Positions 1 to 8,006 of a stretch of DNA of 64,000 nt are shown piece after piece. The position numbers and the translations under genes are program-made. Origin of the DNA: Nemesobacter sp965249045 (GTDB taxonomy: Bacteria > Desulfobacterota_D > UBA1144 > Nemesobacterales > Nemesobacteraceae); the NCBI GenBank assembly GCA_965249045.1, contig OZ252213.1, positions 930,001 to 994,000 on the forward strand. The letters run 5' to 3'. The first letter of the stretch is position 1. The number at the start of each line of letters is the position of its first letter. The notes under the pieces were generated by a model. That model had not been told where the DNA came from and searched no databases. It was given only the letters and a program-made list of their open reading frames with translations.

Positions 1-527
1 TCAAGAGCGATAACGTCCGTTTCGGCAAGCCTCCCCCTCCCGGTCCACCCGCAGGCGAGATCTCCCTCGCCGGGTTCGACTATGGTGAATCCGTGCCGCC
101 TCAGTTTTTCCATGTTCTCCTGCACTATGGAGTTTGAGTACATGTTCGAGTTCATGGCTGGGCAGATGATTACGGGAGCTTTCGTGGCCAGTATGACGGT
201 TGCGAGCAGACTGTCGGCTATACCCGAAGCGATTTTGCCTATGAAGGACGCGCTTGCGGGCGCGACCACAACAACGTCGGCCTCGTCCGCAGTTTTTATG
301 TGACCTATTTCTGACTCGGAAGTGAGGTCAAAAAGGTTTGAGGCAACCTTGTTTCCGGAAAGGCTCTGGAGGGTTAGGGGGGTTATGAAGCGCGTGGCGT
401 TTTTGGTCATTACGCAACGAACCTGCGCTTCGTCTCTAACGAGAGACCTCACAAGTTCGCAGGACTTGTAGGCGGAGATACCGCCTGTTATTCCCACTAC
501 GACGTTTTTTCCACGAAGCAACTCCAT
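1..527 (-). CDS. coaBC: CoaBC, N-terminal (CoaC) part, runs off the left edge
   Basis: Bifunctional phosphopantothenoylcysteine decarboxylase / phosphopantothenate-cysteine ligase of CoA synthesis. Only the flavoprotein CoaC half (175 codons) lies in the window. It starts at the ATG at 527-525 (MELLRGKNVVVGITGG). The family's catalytic residues are visible: His76 in IGHI, Asn126 in PAMNSNM and Cys159 in ACGWTGRG, at almost the E. coli positions (75, 125, 158). It is the last gene of the leftmost minus-strand run, 64 bp beyond ilvD. A dead fragment of the CoaB half of a homologue lies at 35562-35811. Confidence 0.93.
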   Translation of the reverse strand, partial: MELLRGKNVVVGITGGISAYKSCELVRSLVRDEAQVRCVMTKNATRFITPLTLQSLSGNKVASNLFDLTSESEIGHIKTADEADVVVVAPASASFIGKIASGIADSLLATVILATKAPVIICPAMNSNMYSNSIVQENMEKLRRHGFTIVEPGEGDLACGWTGRGRLAETDVIAL

Positions 528-591
528 GGAATAAAGTATATTCCCGCCGCGGAAATAGGCAATACGCGGGGCGAAGCGGTGGAACTAGGCT

Positions 592-2295
592 CTAAACCCT
601 GTCGGTTACAGCGCCCTGGGAAGCGGAGGAAACAAGCCTCGAGTATTTTGCCAGCACGCCGGTTTTTTCCTTCGCGGCCGGTTTCTTCCAGGCTTTTTTT
701 CTTTTTTCAATTTCCCTTTTCGGTACGTTCAGGGTTATTTCTCTGCTGTCTGCGTCAATGGTGATCTTGTCCCCGTTCTTTATAAGTGCAAGCGTGCCGC
801 CGTCAATCGCCTCGGGCGTTATGTGTCCGACGACAAAGCCGTGCGTTCCGCCTGAGAAACGCCCGTCTGTGATAAGCGCCACGTCTCCTCCGAGCCCCTT
901 GCCCATTACCGCCGCCGTGGGCGCGAGCATCTCCCTCATCCCCGGCCCGCCCTTGGGGCCCTCGTACCTTACCACTATCACGTGTCCTTTTTTGACCCTG
1001 CCGTTAAGAATCGCCTTAAGACTCTGCTCTTCTGAGTTAAACACTATCGCCTTCCCGGTAAAGGAGTTGCCTTCCTTGCCGGTTATTTTCGCTACGGCCC
1101 CCTCCGGCGCGATATTCCCCTTGAGAATCACTATGTGGGCCGATTTCTTTATAGGGTTTTTCACGGAGTGAACTATCTTCTGTCCCCTGGGGTACCTTTT
1201 CACTCCGCGAAGGTTCTGTTTGAGGGTCTTTCCTGTCACCGTCATGCAGTCGCCGTGGAGAAGCCCCTCGTCAAGGAGGATCCGGAGCAGCGGGGTGAGC
1301 CCTCCTATTTGGCAGAAATCAGACATCATGTACTGCCCGCTGGGCTTTAGGTCGGCGAGAACGGGAGCTTTCTTGCCGATTCTCGTGAAGTCGTCTATGG
1401 TTAGCTTTACCCCGGCGGCGTTTGCCATGGCGAGCAGATGAAGAACCGAGTTCGTTGAACCTCCGAGCGCTATGACCACTGTTATGGCGTTTAGAAAAGC
1501 CTTTTTCGTCATTATGTCCCGCGGCGTTATGTTCTCCCTTATGAGGTTAACGACCGCCGCCCCCGCGTTTTTACAGTCCTCAACCTTGTCTTTTGAAACG
1601 GCTGTCTGGGCAGAGCTGTTCGGAAGACTCATCCCGAGGGCCTCTATTGCCGAAGCCATGGTGTTCGCGGTGTACATTCCCCCGCAGGAACCGGCTCCGG
1701 GGATGGCGCAGGATTCAATTTCCTTTAGCTCAGAGTCGGTAATATCCTTGTTTGAATGCGCTCCCACGGCTTCAAACACCGAGACGATGTCCACGTCCTT
1801 TCCCCTGTAGTTGCCCGGAAGTATGGTCCCGCCGTAAACGAACACCGATGGCCTGTTGAGCCTCGCCATCGCCATCAGGCATCCCGGCATGTTCTTGTCG
1901 CATCCTCCTATGGCCACGATGCCGTCAAACCCTTCTCCCGCGGCCACCGTTTCAATCGAGTCGGCGATGACTTCCCTGGATACGAGGGAGTATCTCATTC
2001 CCGGAGTTCCCATGGATATTCCGTCGGACACGGTAATGGTGTTGAAGATTATGGACTTGCCCCCGGCCTTGTTCGCCCCTGCGGCTCCGTGTCTTGCCAG
2101 CTGGTCTATGTGCATGTTGCACGGGGTTACCATGCTCCAGGTTGACGCTACCCCTATGACGGGTTTTTTAAAATCCCTGTCGGTAAAGCCCACGGCTCTC
2201 AGCATGGAGCGGCTCGGGGCCCTGTGCGCCCCTTCTACGTAGATAGAAGAGTATTTCCTGGGGGTCTCTTTTTTCTTAGCGGTTTTCGTTGCCAA
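592..2295 (-). CDS. ilvD: Dihydroxy-acid dehydratase
   Basis: Cytosolic Fe-S dehydratase that makes the 2-keto acids for valine, isoleucine and (via valine) leucine and pantothenate. 567 aa, the normal length for the IlvD/EDD family. Family motifs include CDKNMPGC near residue 130, GSCGGMYTANTM near 200 and the C-terminal DGRFSGGTHG segment. A short basic N-terminal extension (MATKTAKKKETPRKY) precedes the conserved start. The gene lies downstream of the aap operon on the same strand after about 280 bp, so it probably has its own promoter. It precedes coaBC; pairing with coaBC makes sense because ketoisovalerate feeds pantothenate, but co-transcription is inference. Confidence 0.96.
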   Translation of the reverse strand: MATKTAKKKETPRKYSSIYVEGAHRAPSRSMLRAVGFTDRDFKKPVIGVASTWSMVTPCNMHIDQLARHGAAGANKAGGKSIIFNTITVSDGISMGTPGMRYSLVSREVIADSIETVAAGEGFDGIVAIGGCDKNMPGCLMAMARLNRPSVFVYGGTILPGNYRGKDVDIVSVFEAVGAHSNKDITDSELKEIESCAIPGAGSCGGMYTANTMASAIEALGMSLPNSSAQTAVSKDKVEDCKNAGAAVVNLIRENITPRDIMTKKAFLNAITVVIALGGSTNSVLHLLAMANAAGVKLTIDDFTRIGKKAPVLADLKPSGQYMMSDFCQIGGLTPLLRILLDEGLLHGDCMTVTGKTLKQNLRGVKRYPRGQKIVHSVKNPIKKSAHIVILKGNIAPEGAVAKITGKEGNSFTGKAIVFNSEEQSLKAILNGRVKKGHVIVVRYEGPKGGPGMREMLAPTAAVMGKGLGGDVALITDGRFSGGTHGFVVGHITPEAIDGGTLALIKNGDKITIDADSREITLNVPKREIEKRKKAWKKPAAKEKTGVLAKYSRLVSSASQGAVTDRV

Positions 2296-2576
2296 TAGAG
2301 TATTCCTCCTTGTGTTGACCGTGCCGTTCTCGGTTGATTATTTCTCGTGGTAAATTTTAACTTAAAATACACTTTCGCGCGATAACAGAAGGCTGGGGTC
2401 TTTCCCAGACTTATCCAGCACTTGCGATCAAATCGTTTGAGATATTCCGGCCGAAACCGAATACAGAAGAAATCAAGTTCCAAGAAAGTATTTAGCACCT
2501 AGCAGGAAAATAAGAATTAGTGATATCGGTATGTTACAATTCCAAACCGTCGAAGTCGGAACGACTTTACTCACGA

Positions 2577-3596
2577 TCAGCGAATAGGCGCTGCGTACAA
2601 AAGCCCCCCTGCTTTCCAGGAAGCGTTAAGCCCCCTTTCAAGCGCTAGAGGAGTCTTAGGCCCCAGATGCCTTTCGAATATTTCCCCGTAGTTGCCTACG
2701 GCTGAAATTGCGTTAACGGCCCACTTCTTGTCAAGACCGAGCATTTCGCCCATGCTGCCTTCGGTGCCTAGAAAACGGTTCATACCCGGATTATTTCCAG
2801 ACTTCTTAGCGAGTTCCTTGACGTTTTTCTGGGTGATGCCCATCTCTTCTGCGATAATCAGCGCGTTAACCACCCACTTTCCGATATCAGCCCAACGGTC
2901 ATCGCCGTGGCGCACCGCGCCGCCCAGGGGTTCTTTTGAAATGATTTCAGGAAGAATCACATGCTCTGAAGGATTTTTCAGCGCCGCTCGCGTAGAGGCT
3001 AAAGCCGATGCGTCGGTTGTATACACGTCGCATCTTTTGCTTTCATACATGATGATGCTCTCTGCGTTGGTTCCGGTATTGAGATGCTCGTACTTCATTT
3101 TGTTGAATCTGAAGTAATCCGACAAGTTAAGTTCCGTGGTGGTGCCGACCTGGACGCACACTGAAGCCCCGGCCAGCTGTTTTGCTGACGTTACCCCAAG
3201 ACTTTTGCGGATTAAAAAGCCCTGACCATCATAGTAGTTAACGGGCAGGAAGGTCAGTTTCAGGTCAGCGTCACGACTCAGCGTTTCGGTGGTGTTGCGG
3301 AACAGTATGTCGCCTTCGCCAGCATTTAGCTGGGCAAAACGCGTTCTATTCGTAGACGGTACGAAATTTACCTTGTCACCGCTTCCCAGCACGGCAGCGG
3401 CTACGGCGCGGCAGAAATCGACATCAAAGCCCTGCCAGCCGCCTTTTCCGTCTGGAGAGGCGAATCCGGCCAAGCCCGATGAAACAATACAGTTGAGCTT
3501 GCCCCGCGCTTTTACATCCTCAAGGGTGCCAGCATCAGCCATGACTGTGAATGAAAACAGTACGGCAATGATTGCCAGAAACTTCGTTACTCTCAT
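2577..3596 (-). CDS. aapJ: General L-amino-acid ABC transporter, periplasmic binding protein (copy 2)
   Basis: Periplasmic solute-binding protein of an AapJQMP-type amino-acid importer. I start it at the ATG at 3596-3594 (MRVTKFLAIIAVLFSFTVMADAG), which gives a proper signal peptide and the same 339-aa length as copy 1 (6838-7857); a 32-codon upstream extension is unlikely. It ends the operon, after aapP. The last ~130 residues are almost identical to copy 1 at DNA level. Differences cluster around residues 170-205 (for example FNKMKYEHLNTGTNAESI against RANKMKYEPVNTETNEESI), so the two may differ in ligand preference. The ribosome-binding site is weaker than that of copy 1. Confidence 0.9.
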   Translation of the reverse strand: MRVTKFLAIIAVLFSFTVMADAGTLEDVKARGKLNCIVSSGLAGFASPDGKGGWQGFDVDFCRAVAAAVLGSGDKVNFVPSTNRTRFAQLNAGEGDILFRNTTETLSRDADLKLTFLPVNYYDGQGFLIRKSLGVTSAKQLAGASVCVQVGTTTELNLSDYFRFNKMKYEHLNTGTNAESIIMYESKRCDVYTTDASALASTRAALKNPSEHVILPEIISKEPLGGAVRHGDDRWADIGKWVVNALIIAEEMGITQKNVKELAKKSGNNPGMNRFLGTEGSMGEMLGLDKKWAVNAISAVGNYGEIFERHLGPKTPLALERGLNASWKAGGLLYAAPIR

Positions 3597-3691
3597 ATCT
3601 ACTATCTTCTTAAGCAGGATGAAACGTCTTGAATTTAAGGATGAAATCAGATTTCTGCCCCCTCCCTTATGTAAAATAATCATATTTTCCA

Positions 3692-4486
3692 TCAGTGATC
3701 CAGTATCTGGCTTAAAAACAGCTTCGTTCTTTCATGCTGCGGGTTCAGGAAAAAGTCATCGGGGTTGTTCTCCTCAATTATTTCTCCGTTGTCCATGAAG
3801 ATGACGCGGTCGCCGACAGTTCTTGCGAATCCCATTTCATGGGTCACGCATATCATGGTGATCCCTTCGCTTGCCAGTTGAACCATCACATCCAGCACTT
3901 CCTTGATCATTTCGGGATCAAGTGCCGATGTGGGTTCGTCAAACAGCAGTATCCGGGGTTTCATGCAGAGACTTCGCGCTATCGCCACGCGCTGCTGCTG
4001 GCCCCCGGAGAGCTGACCTGGGTACTTGTCCGCCTGCTCGGGGATCTTGACTCTTTCCAGATATTGCATGGCAATTGCGTTTGCCTCCGCAAGAGGCATT
4101 TTGCGGACCCATATGGGGGCAAGGGTACAGTTCTCAAGCACCGTCAGATGCGGAAACAGGTTGAAATGCTGAAAGACCATGCCCACCTCGCGCCGAATGA
4201 TCTCGATGTTCTTGATGTCATGGGACAATTCTATTCCCTCAACGGTGATTTCTCCCTGCTGGTGTTCCTCCAGCCGGTTGATGCATCTGATTAATGTTGA
4301 TTTTCCCGAACCCGATGGGCCGCATATAACGATTTTTTCCCCGACTTCGACATTAAGATTGATGTTTTTAAGCGCATGGAACTTGCCGTACCATTTGTGC
4401 ACATCCCGCATTGTTACCGCATAGTTCCCCGCGGCCGATTTTGTTTTCTCATTCGCTGATTCAGGTTTTTGGGTCATTTGTGCCAT
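3692..4486 (-). CDS. aapP: General L-amino-acid ABC transporter, ATP-binding protein
   Basis: Cytosolic ATPase of the amino-acid importer (GlnQ/AapP family, 264 aa). Walker A GPSGSGKST near residue 57, signature LSGGQQQR near 160, Walker B ILLFDEPTSALDP near 180 and the switch His in THEMGF are all present. An N-terminal ~22-residue low-complexity stretch precedes the conserved start at AVTMRDVHKWYG. It follows aapM by 5 bp and precedes the second aapJ by about 95 bp, so it is the fourth gene of one operon. Confidence 0.96.
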   Translation of the reverse strand: MAQMTQKPESANEKTKSAAGNYAVTMRDVHKWYGKFHALKNINLNVEVGEKIVICGPSGSGKSTLIRCINRLEEHQQGEITVEGIELSHDIKNIEIIRREVGMVFQHFNLFPHLTVLENCTLAPIWVRKMPLAEANAIAMQYLERVKIPEQADKYPGQLSGGQQQRVAIARSLCMKPRILLFDEPTSALDPEMIKEVLDVMVQLASEGITMICVTHEMGFARTVGDRVIFMDNGEIIEENNPDDFFLNPQHERTKLFLSQILDH

Positions 4487-4491
4487 GCTCC

Positions 4492-5601
4492 TTATCTTTT
4501 ATGATCGGTTTCCAGTTTGTTTTCAAGGTGCTGTGAATATCTTGCCATCCCAAAACAGGAGATAAAAAAGAATATTGCCACGAACAGATAAACCTCGGTG
4601 GAGAGCCCCGTCCACCTTGTATCTGCGAGAGACGCCCTGCCTATTCCAAGCGGATCCAGAAGTCCGATAATAATTACCAGTGTCGTATCCTTGTATAGTC
4701 CGATAAAAGTATTCACTATGCCGGGTATGGAAATCTTCATCGCCTGGGGCAATACGATCAGCCTCATGGCGGACCAGTAGTTAAGCCCCATTGAATCCGC
4801 GGCTTCGAACTGTCCTTTCGGTATTGCCTGCAGACCTCCACGGATAACTTCCGCCATGTATGCCGACGCGAAAAGGGTAACCATAATCAGTACGCGCAGC
4901 AGAAGATCGAAAGTCACTCCTGGAGGGAGGAAATAATTAAGCATCGTTGAAGCTACGAACAGAAGAGTAATCAACGGTACTCCGCGGATAAACTCAATGA
5001 AGCCTATTGAAAATATCTGGATGGCGGGGAGCTTCGACTGACGACCCAGAGCCAGCAGAATCCCGATCGGTAATGAAAACCCGATGCCGGTTATCCCGAT
5101 GACCAAGGTAAGCATGAAACCGCCGAACTGGTCGGTTTCGACAGGTGTAAGACCTAGTCCTCCGACCAGAAGCCATGCGGTGACGAATGGGAAGGCGACC
5201 GCGATATGAAGAGCGTATTTGCGATAAGGCGCTTTTTCAAAGAGTATCGGAAAGAGAGTGAAAATCAGCAGGACAAGTGAAAGATTCACCCGCCAGCGCT
5301 CAGCGACTGGGTAAAAACCATAGGTGAACAGGTTAAGACGTTCACCTATAATTGCCCAGCACGCACCGCCAGCCTTGGCGCTGCATTCATCTCTGCTTCC
5401 CCCGGTAAATGCCGCGTCAAGAAACAGCCAGTCCACAAGCGCGGGAACGGTTTCAATCAGGAACCAGAACACCAGAAGCGTTAAGACTATGTTTGTGGGA
5501 CTTGAGAAAAAATTTTTTCTTGTCCAGGCGTAGATTCCTATTACGTTACGAGGCGGCGGAAGATCGGGGTGTTCTCCAACTCTGTAGTTTTTTTGGTTTA
5601 T
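4492..5601 (-). CDS. aapM: General L-amino-acid ABC transporter, permease AapM (apparent ATA start)
   Basis: Inner-membrane permease of the importer. The first canonical in-frame start is the GTG at 5472-5470, but it cuts off a family N-terminus that is plainly present upstream: GIYAWTRKNFFSSPTNIV, as in AapM/YhdY. That frame stays open back to the aapQ stop (TAG at 5616-5614). No ATG, GTG or TTG lies between that stop and 5472. An AGGAGG at 5615-5610 overlaps the aapQ stop and sits 8 nt before an ATA codon at 5601-5599, which is the best-placed start. The product would be 369 aa, matching the family. The C-terminal half carries the transporter EAA-type loop (EAADSMGLNYWSAMRLIVLPQA). Confidence 0.85.
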   Translation of the reverse strand: MNQKNYRVGEHPDLPPPRNVIGIYAWTRKNFFSSPTNIVLTLLVFWFLIETVPALVDWLFLDAAFTGGSRDECSAKAGGACWAIIGERLNLFTYGFYPVAERWRVNLSLVLLIFTLFPILFEKAPYRKYALHIAVAFPFVTAWLLVGGLGLTPVETDQFGGFMLTLVIGITGIGFSLPIGILLALGRQSKLPAIQIFSIGFIEFIRGVPLITLLFVASTMLNYFLPPGVTFDLLLRVLIMVTLFASAYMAEVIRGGLQAIPKGQFEAADSMGLNYWSAMRLIVLPQAMKISIPGIVNTFIGLYKDTTLVIIIGLLDPLGIGRASLADTRWTGLSTEVYLFVAIFFFISCFGMARYSQHLENKLETDHKR

Positions 5602-5613
5602 AACTATTTCCTC

Positions 5614-6789
5614 CTAACGTTCAACCAGCGTGATTCGTTTGTTGTAGATGTTCATCGCGAAGGATATTAGCAGGGATAATGAGAGATACAGCAACAGCAC
5701 GATAATCATGCATTCCATTTCCCTGCCCGTCTGGTTAAGCGTAATGCCGCCGATGGTGGCGACTATATCCATGTAGCCGATCGCGATGGCCAGAGATGAA
5801 TTCTTGGCAAGGTTAAGATATTGCGAGGTAAGCGGTGGTACTATCACCCTCAGCGCCTGGGGAATCACGACCAGATTAAGCGTTCTGCCGTGGTTTATCC
5901 CAAGGGCCAGGGACGCTTCGGTCTGCCCGTAATTGACGGAGATGATGCCGGCCCTTACTATCTCGGCGATAAACGCGGCTGTATACAGGGAAAGTGCAAT
6001 CCAAAGTGCGGTGAATTCAGGCCTGACCACCATACCTCCGCTAAAGTTAAATCTCGTCAGCGCGGGTATCTCAAACGTGATCGGACCACCTATCAGAAAA
6101 TAGGAGATAAACGGAATTCCCAGCACGGCCCCCAGCGATATCCAGAACACCGGGTAGTGCTCTCCCGTTTTTCTCTGTATATCCGCCGCATATCTGCGGA
6201 ACCATATTGTGAAAACAATTCCCGCGGCGAACAGGCCCAGAATCACCAGAAACAGAGGTTCAAAAATCGGTTTGGGAAGAAAAAGGCCGCGATTAGTCAG
6301 AAACGCGATATCGCCGAGACTTTGCGCCTCTTTGGGCACGGGAAGCGTATTAACTATGATCCCGTATACAAGGAGTATGTGGAGCAGTACGGGTATATTC
6401 CTTACGTAATCAATATAGATGTGGGCAAGCTTGCTTGCCAGCAGGTTTTTCGACAGCCGCAGAACGCCCAGCGAGAATCCAAGAACCGTTGCCAGAACTA
6501 TGCCGCTTACCGCCACCAGAAGGGTATTTAGAATTCCCACCAGCATTGCGCGGAAGTGAGTGGAACGGGACGTGTATTCTATTAGATGCTGATTTATATC
6601 ATAGCTTGCGGGCTCCTGCAGATAGCCGAAACTAAACCCTTTGCCTATTGCTTCAAGGTTGACAATGGCATTTCTTACTAGGTAGGTGAACAAGCCGAAG
6701 ATCAGCACGACTGCGAGGATCTGAATAATAACGGATCGGGAATGCTCATCCCTCCACAATCGAGACAGAGAAGCTTTTGGATCCATCAC
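5614..6789 (-). CDS. aapQ: General L-amino-acid ABC transporter, permease AapQ
   Basis: Inner-membrane permease (391 aa), partner of AapM. About eight hydrophobic segments are visible. The EAA-type cytoplasmic loop that contacts the ATPase (EASLALGINHGRTLNLVVIPQALRV) is near residue 310, and the family segment QPASYDI/FDI-like text follows the first TM. The start is the second of two adjacent ATGs or the first (6789); both fit. It follows aapJ copy 1 by about 48 bp, and its stop overlaps the Shine-Dalgarno of aapM, implying translational coupling. Confidence 0.95.
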   Translation of the reverse strand: MMDPKASLSRLWRDEHSRSVIIQILAVVLIFGLFTYLVRNAIVNLEAIGKGFSFGYLQEPASYDINQHLIEYTSRSTHFRAMLVGILNTLLVAVSGIVLATVLGFSLGVLRLSKNLLASKLAHIYIDYVRNIPVLLHILLVYGIIVNTLPVPKEAQSLGDIAFLTNRGLFLPKPIFEPLFLVILGLFAAGIVFTIWFRRYAADIQRKTGEHYPVFWISLGAVLGIPFISYFLIGGPITFEIPALTRFNFSGGMVVRPEFTALWIALSLYTAAFIAEIVRAGIISVNYGQTEASLALGINHGRTLNLVVIPQALRVIVPPLTSQYLNLAKNSSLAIAIGYMDIVATIGGITLNQTGREMECMIIVLLLYLSLSLLISFAMNIYNKRITLVER

Positions 6790-6837
6790 ATTCGTGCTGC
6801 GGCTTCGGATTGAATCATTATTGACGTTTACTCACGA

Positions 6838-7857
6838 TCAGCGAACAGGCGCTGCGTACAAAATCCCCCCTGCTTTCCAGGAAGCGTTAAGCCCCCTTTC
6901 AAGCGCTAGAGGAGTCTTAGGCCCCAGATGCCTTTCGAATATTTCCCCGTAGTTGCCTACGGCTGAAATTGCGTTAACGGCCCACTTCTTGTCAAGACCG
7001 AGCATTTCGCCCATGCTGCCTTCGGTGCCTAGAAAACGGTTCATACCCGGATTATTTCCAGACTTCTTAGCGAGTTCCTTGACGTTTTTCTGGGTGATGC
7101 CCATCTCTTCTGCGATAATCAGCGCGTTAACCACCCACTTTCCGATATCAGCCCAACGGTCATCGCCGTGGCGCACCGCGCCGCCCAGGGGTTCTTTTGA
7201 AATGATTTCGGGAAGAATCACATGCTCTGAAGGATTTTTCAGCGCCGCTCGCGTAGAGGCTAAAGCCGATGCGTCGGTTGTGTACACGTCGCATCTTTTG
7301 CTTTCATATGCGACGATGCTTTCTTCATTGGTTTCGGTATTGACAGGCTCGTACTTCATTTTGTTGGCTCTGAAGTAATCCGCCAGGTTAAGTTCCGTGG
7401 TGGTGCCGGTCTGGATGCACACTGAAGCCCCGGCCAGTTGTGTTGCTGACGTTACCCCAAGACTTTTGCGAATTAAAAAGCCCTGACCATCATAGTAGTT
7501 AACGGGCAGGAAGGTCAGTTTCAGGTCAGCGTCACGACTCAGCGTTTCAGTGGTGTTGCGGAACAGTATGTCGCCTTCGCCAGCATTTAGCTGGGTAAAC
7601 CGCGTTTTATTCGTAGTCGGTACAAATTTCACCTTGTCACCGCTTCCGAGCACGGCGGCTGCCACTGCGCGGCAGAAATCAACATCGAAACCTTGCCAGT
7701 TGCCTTTTTCATCCGGAGAGGCAAATCCGGCCAGTCCCGATGAAACAATACAGTTTACCTTGCCCCGTGCCTTTACATCCTCGAGCGTGCCGGCCTCGGC
7801 CACGACCGTGAATAAAAACAGCGCGGCAATTATTGTCAAAAATCTTGTCGCTCTCAT
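6838..7857 (-). CDS. aapJ: General L-amino-acid ABC transporter, periplasmic binding protein (copy 1)
   Basis: First gene of the aap operon: signal peptide (MRATRFLTIIAALFLFTVVAEAG) and periplasmic binding-protein fold, 339 aa. A strong AAGGAGG lies just upstream of the ATG at 7857. It is a near-duplicate of the gene at 2577-3596. The copies bracket aapQMP, so one operon makes two versions of the binding protein for one membrane complex. An IS1380 element begins only 55 bp upstream and has probably displaced the original promoter region. Confidence 0.95.
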   Translation of the reverse strand: MRATRFLTIIAALFLFTVVAEAGTLEDVKARGKVNCIVSSGLAGFASPDEKGNWQGFDVDFCRAVAAAVLGSGDKVKFVPTTNKTRFTQLNAGEGDILFRNTTETLSRDADLKLTFLPVNYYDGQGFLIRKSLGVTSATQLAGASVCIQTGTTTELNLADYFRANKMKYEPVNTETNEESIVAYESKRCDVYTTDASALASTRAALKNPSEHVILPEIISKEPLGGAVRHGDDRWADIGKWVVNALIIAEEMGITQKNVKELAKKSGNNPGMNRFLGTEGSMGEMLGLDKKWAVNAISAVGNYGEIFERHLGPKTPLALERGLNASWKAGGILYAAPVR

Positions 7858-7911
7858 GACTAAATCCTCCTTAAGATAAAATGTTTTGAATTACTATCGA
7901 AAACCACCTAC

Positions 7912-7927
7912 CCCGCATTTCTCACAA
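7912..7927 (+). repeat. IS1380 left terminal inverted repeat
   Basis: 16 bp, CCCGCATTTCTCACAA. It is perfectly inverted relative to 9595-9610 and 9932-9947, and beyond this the ends diverge (GGAGG against AGGG). Confidence 0.9.
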
Positions 7928-7934
7928 GGAGGCA

Positions 7935-8006
7935 TAGAAAAAGGCCGTTGTATGTGTTATAATACAGTTATTGCAGTAACTTAAAACACAGGAGAACAAC
8001 GGCCTT
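7935..8006 (+). promoter_or_regulatory. Transposase promoter inside an inverted repeat that can mask the start codon
   Basis: TATAAT at 7958-7963, with TAGAAA 17 bp upstream (7935-7940), forms a plausible promoter. The 11-bp arms AAGGCCGTTGT (7941-7951) and ACAACGGCCTT (7996-8006) are perfectly inverted. The second arm ends one base before the transposase ATG (8007), with the Shine-Dalgarno CAGGAG in the loop. A transcript starting at the internal promoter would lack the left arm. A read-through transcript from outside would contain both and could hide the start. Confidence 0.55.

Noticed and set aside
2235..2498. 87-codon minus-strand frame upstream of ilvD
   Set aside because: It overlaps the ilvD start in another frame, lacks a ribosome-binding site and has no recognisable sequence.
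3734..4294. Long plus-strand frame opposite aapP
   Set aside because: It is the mirror of a clear ATPase gene and shows no family text of its own; similar shadows opposite ilvD, metG, cofG and rny were dropped.
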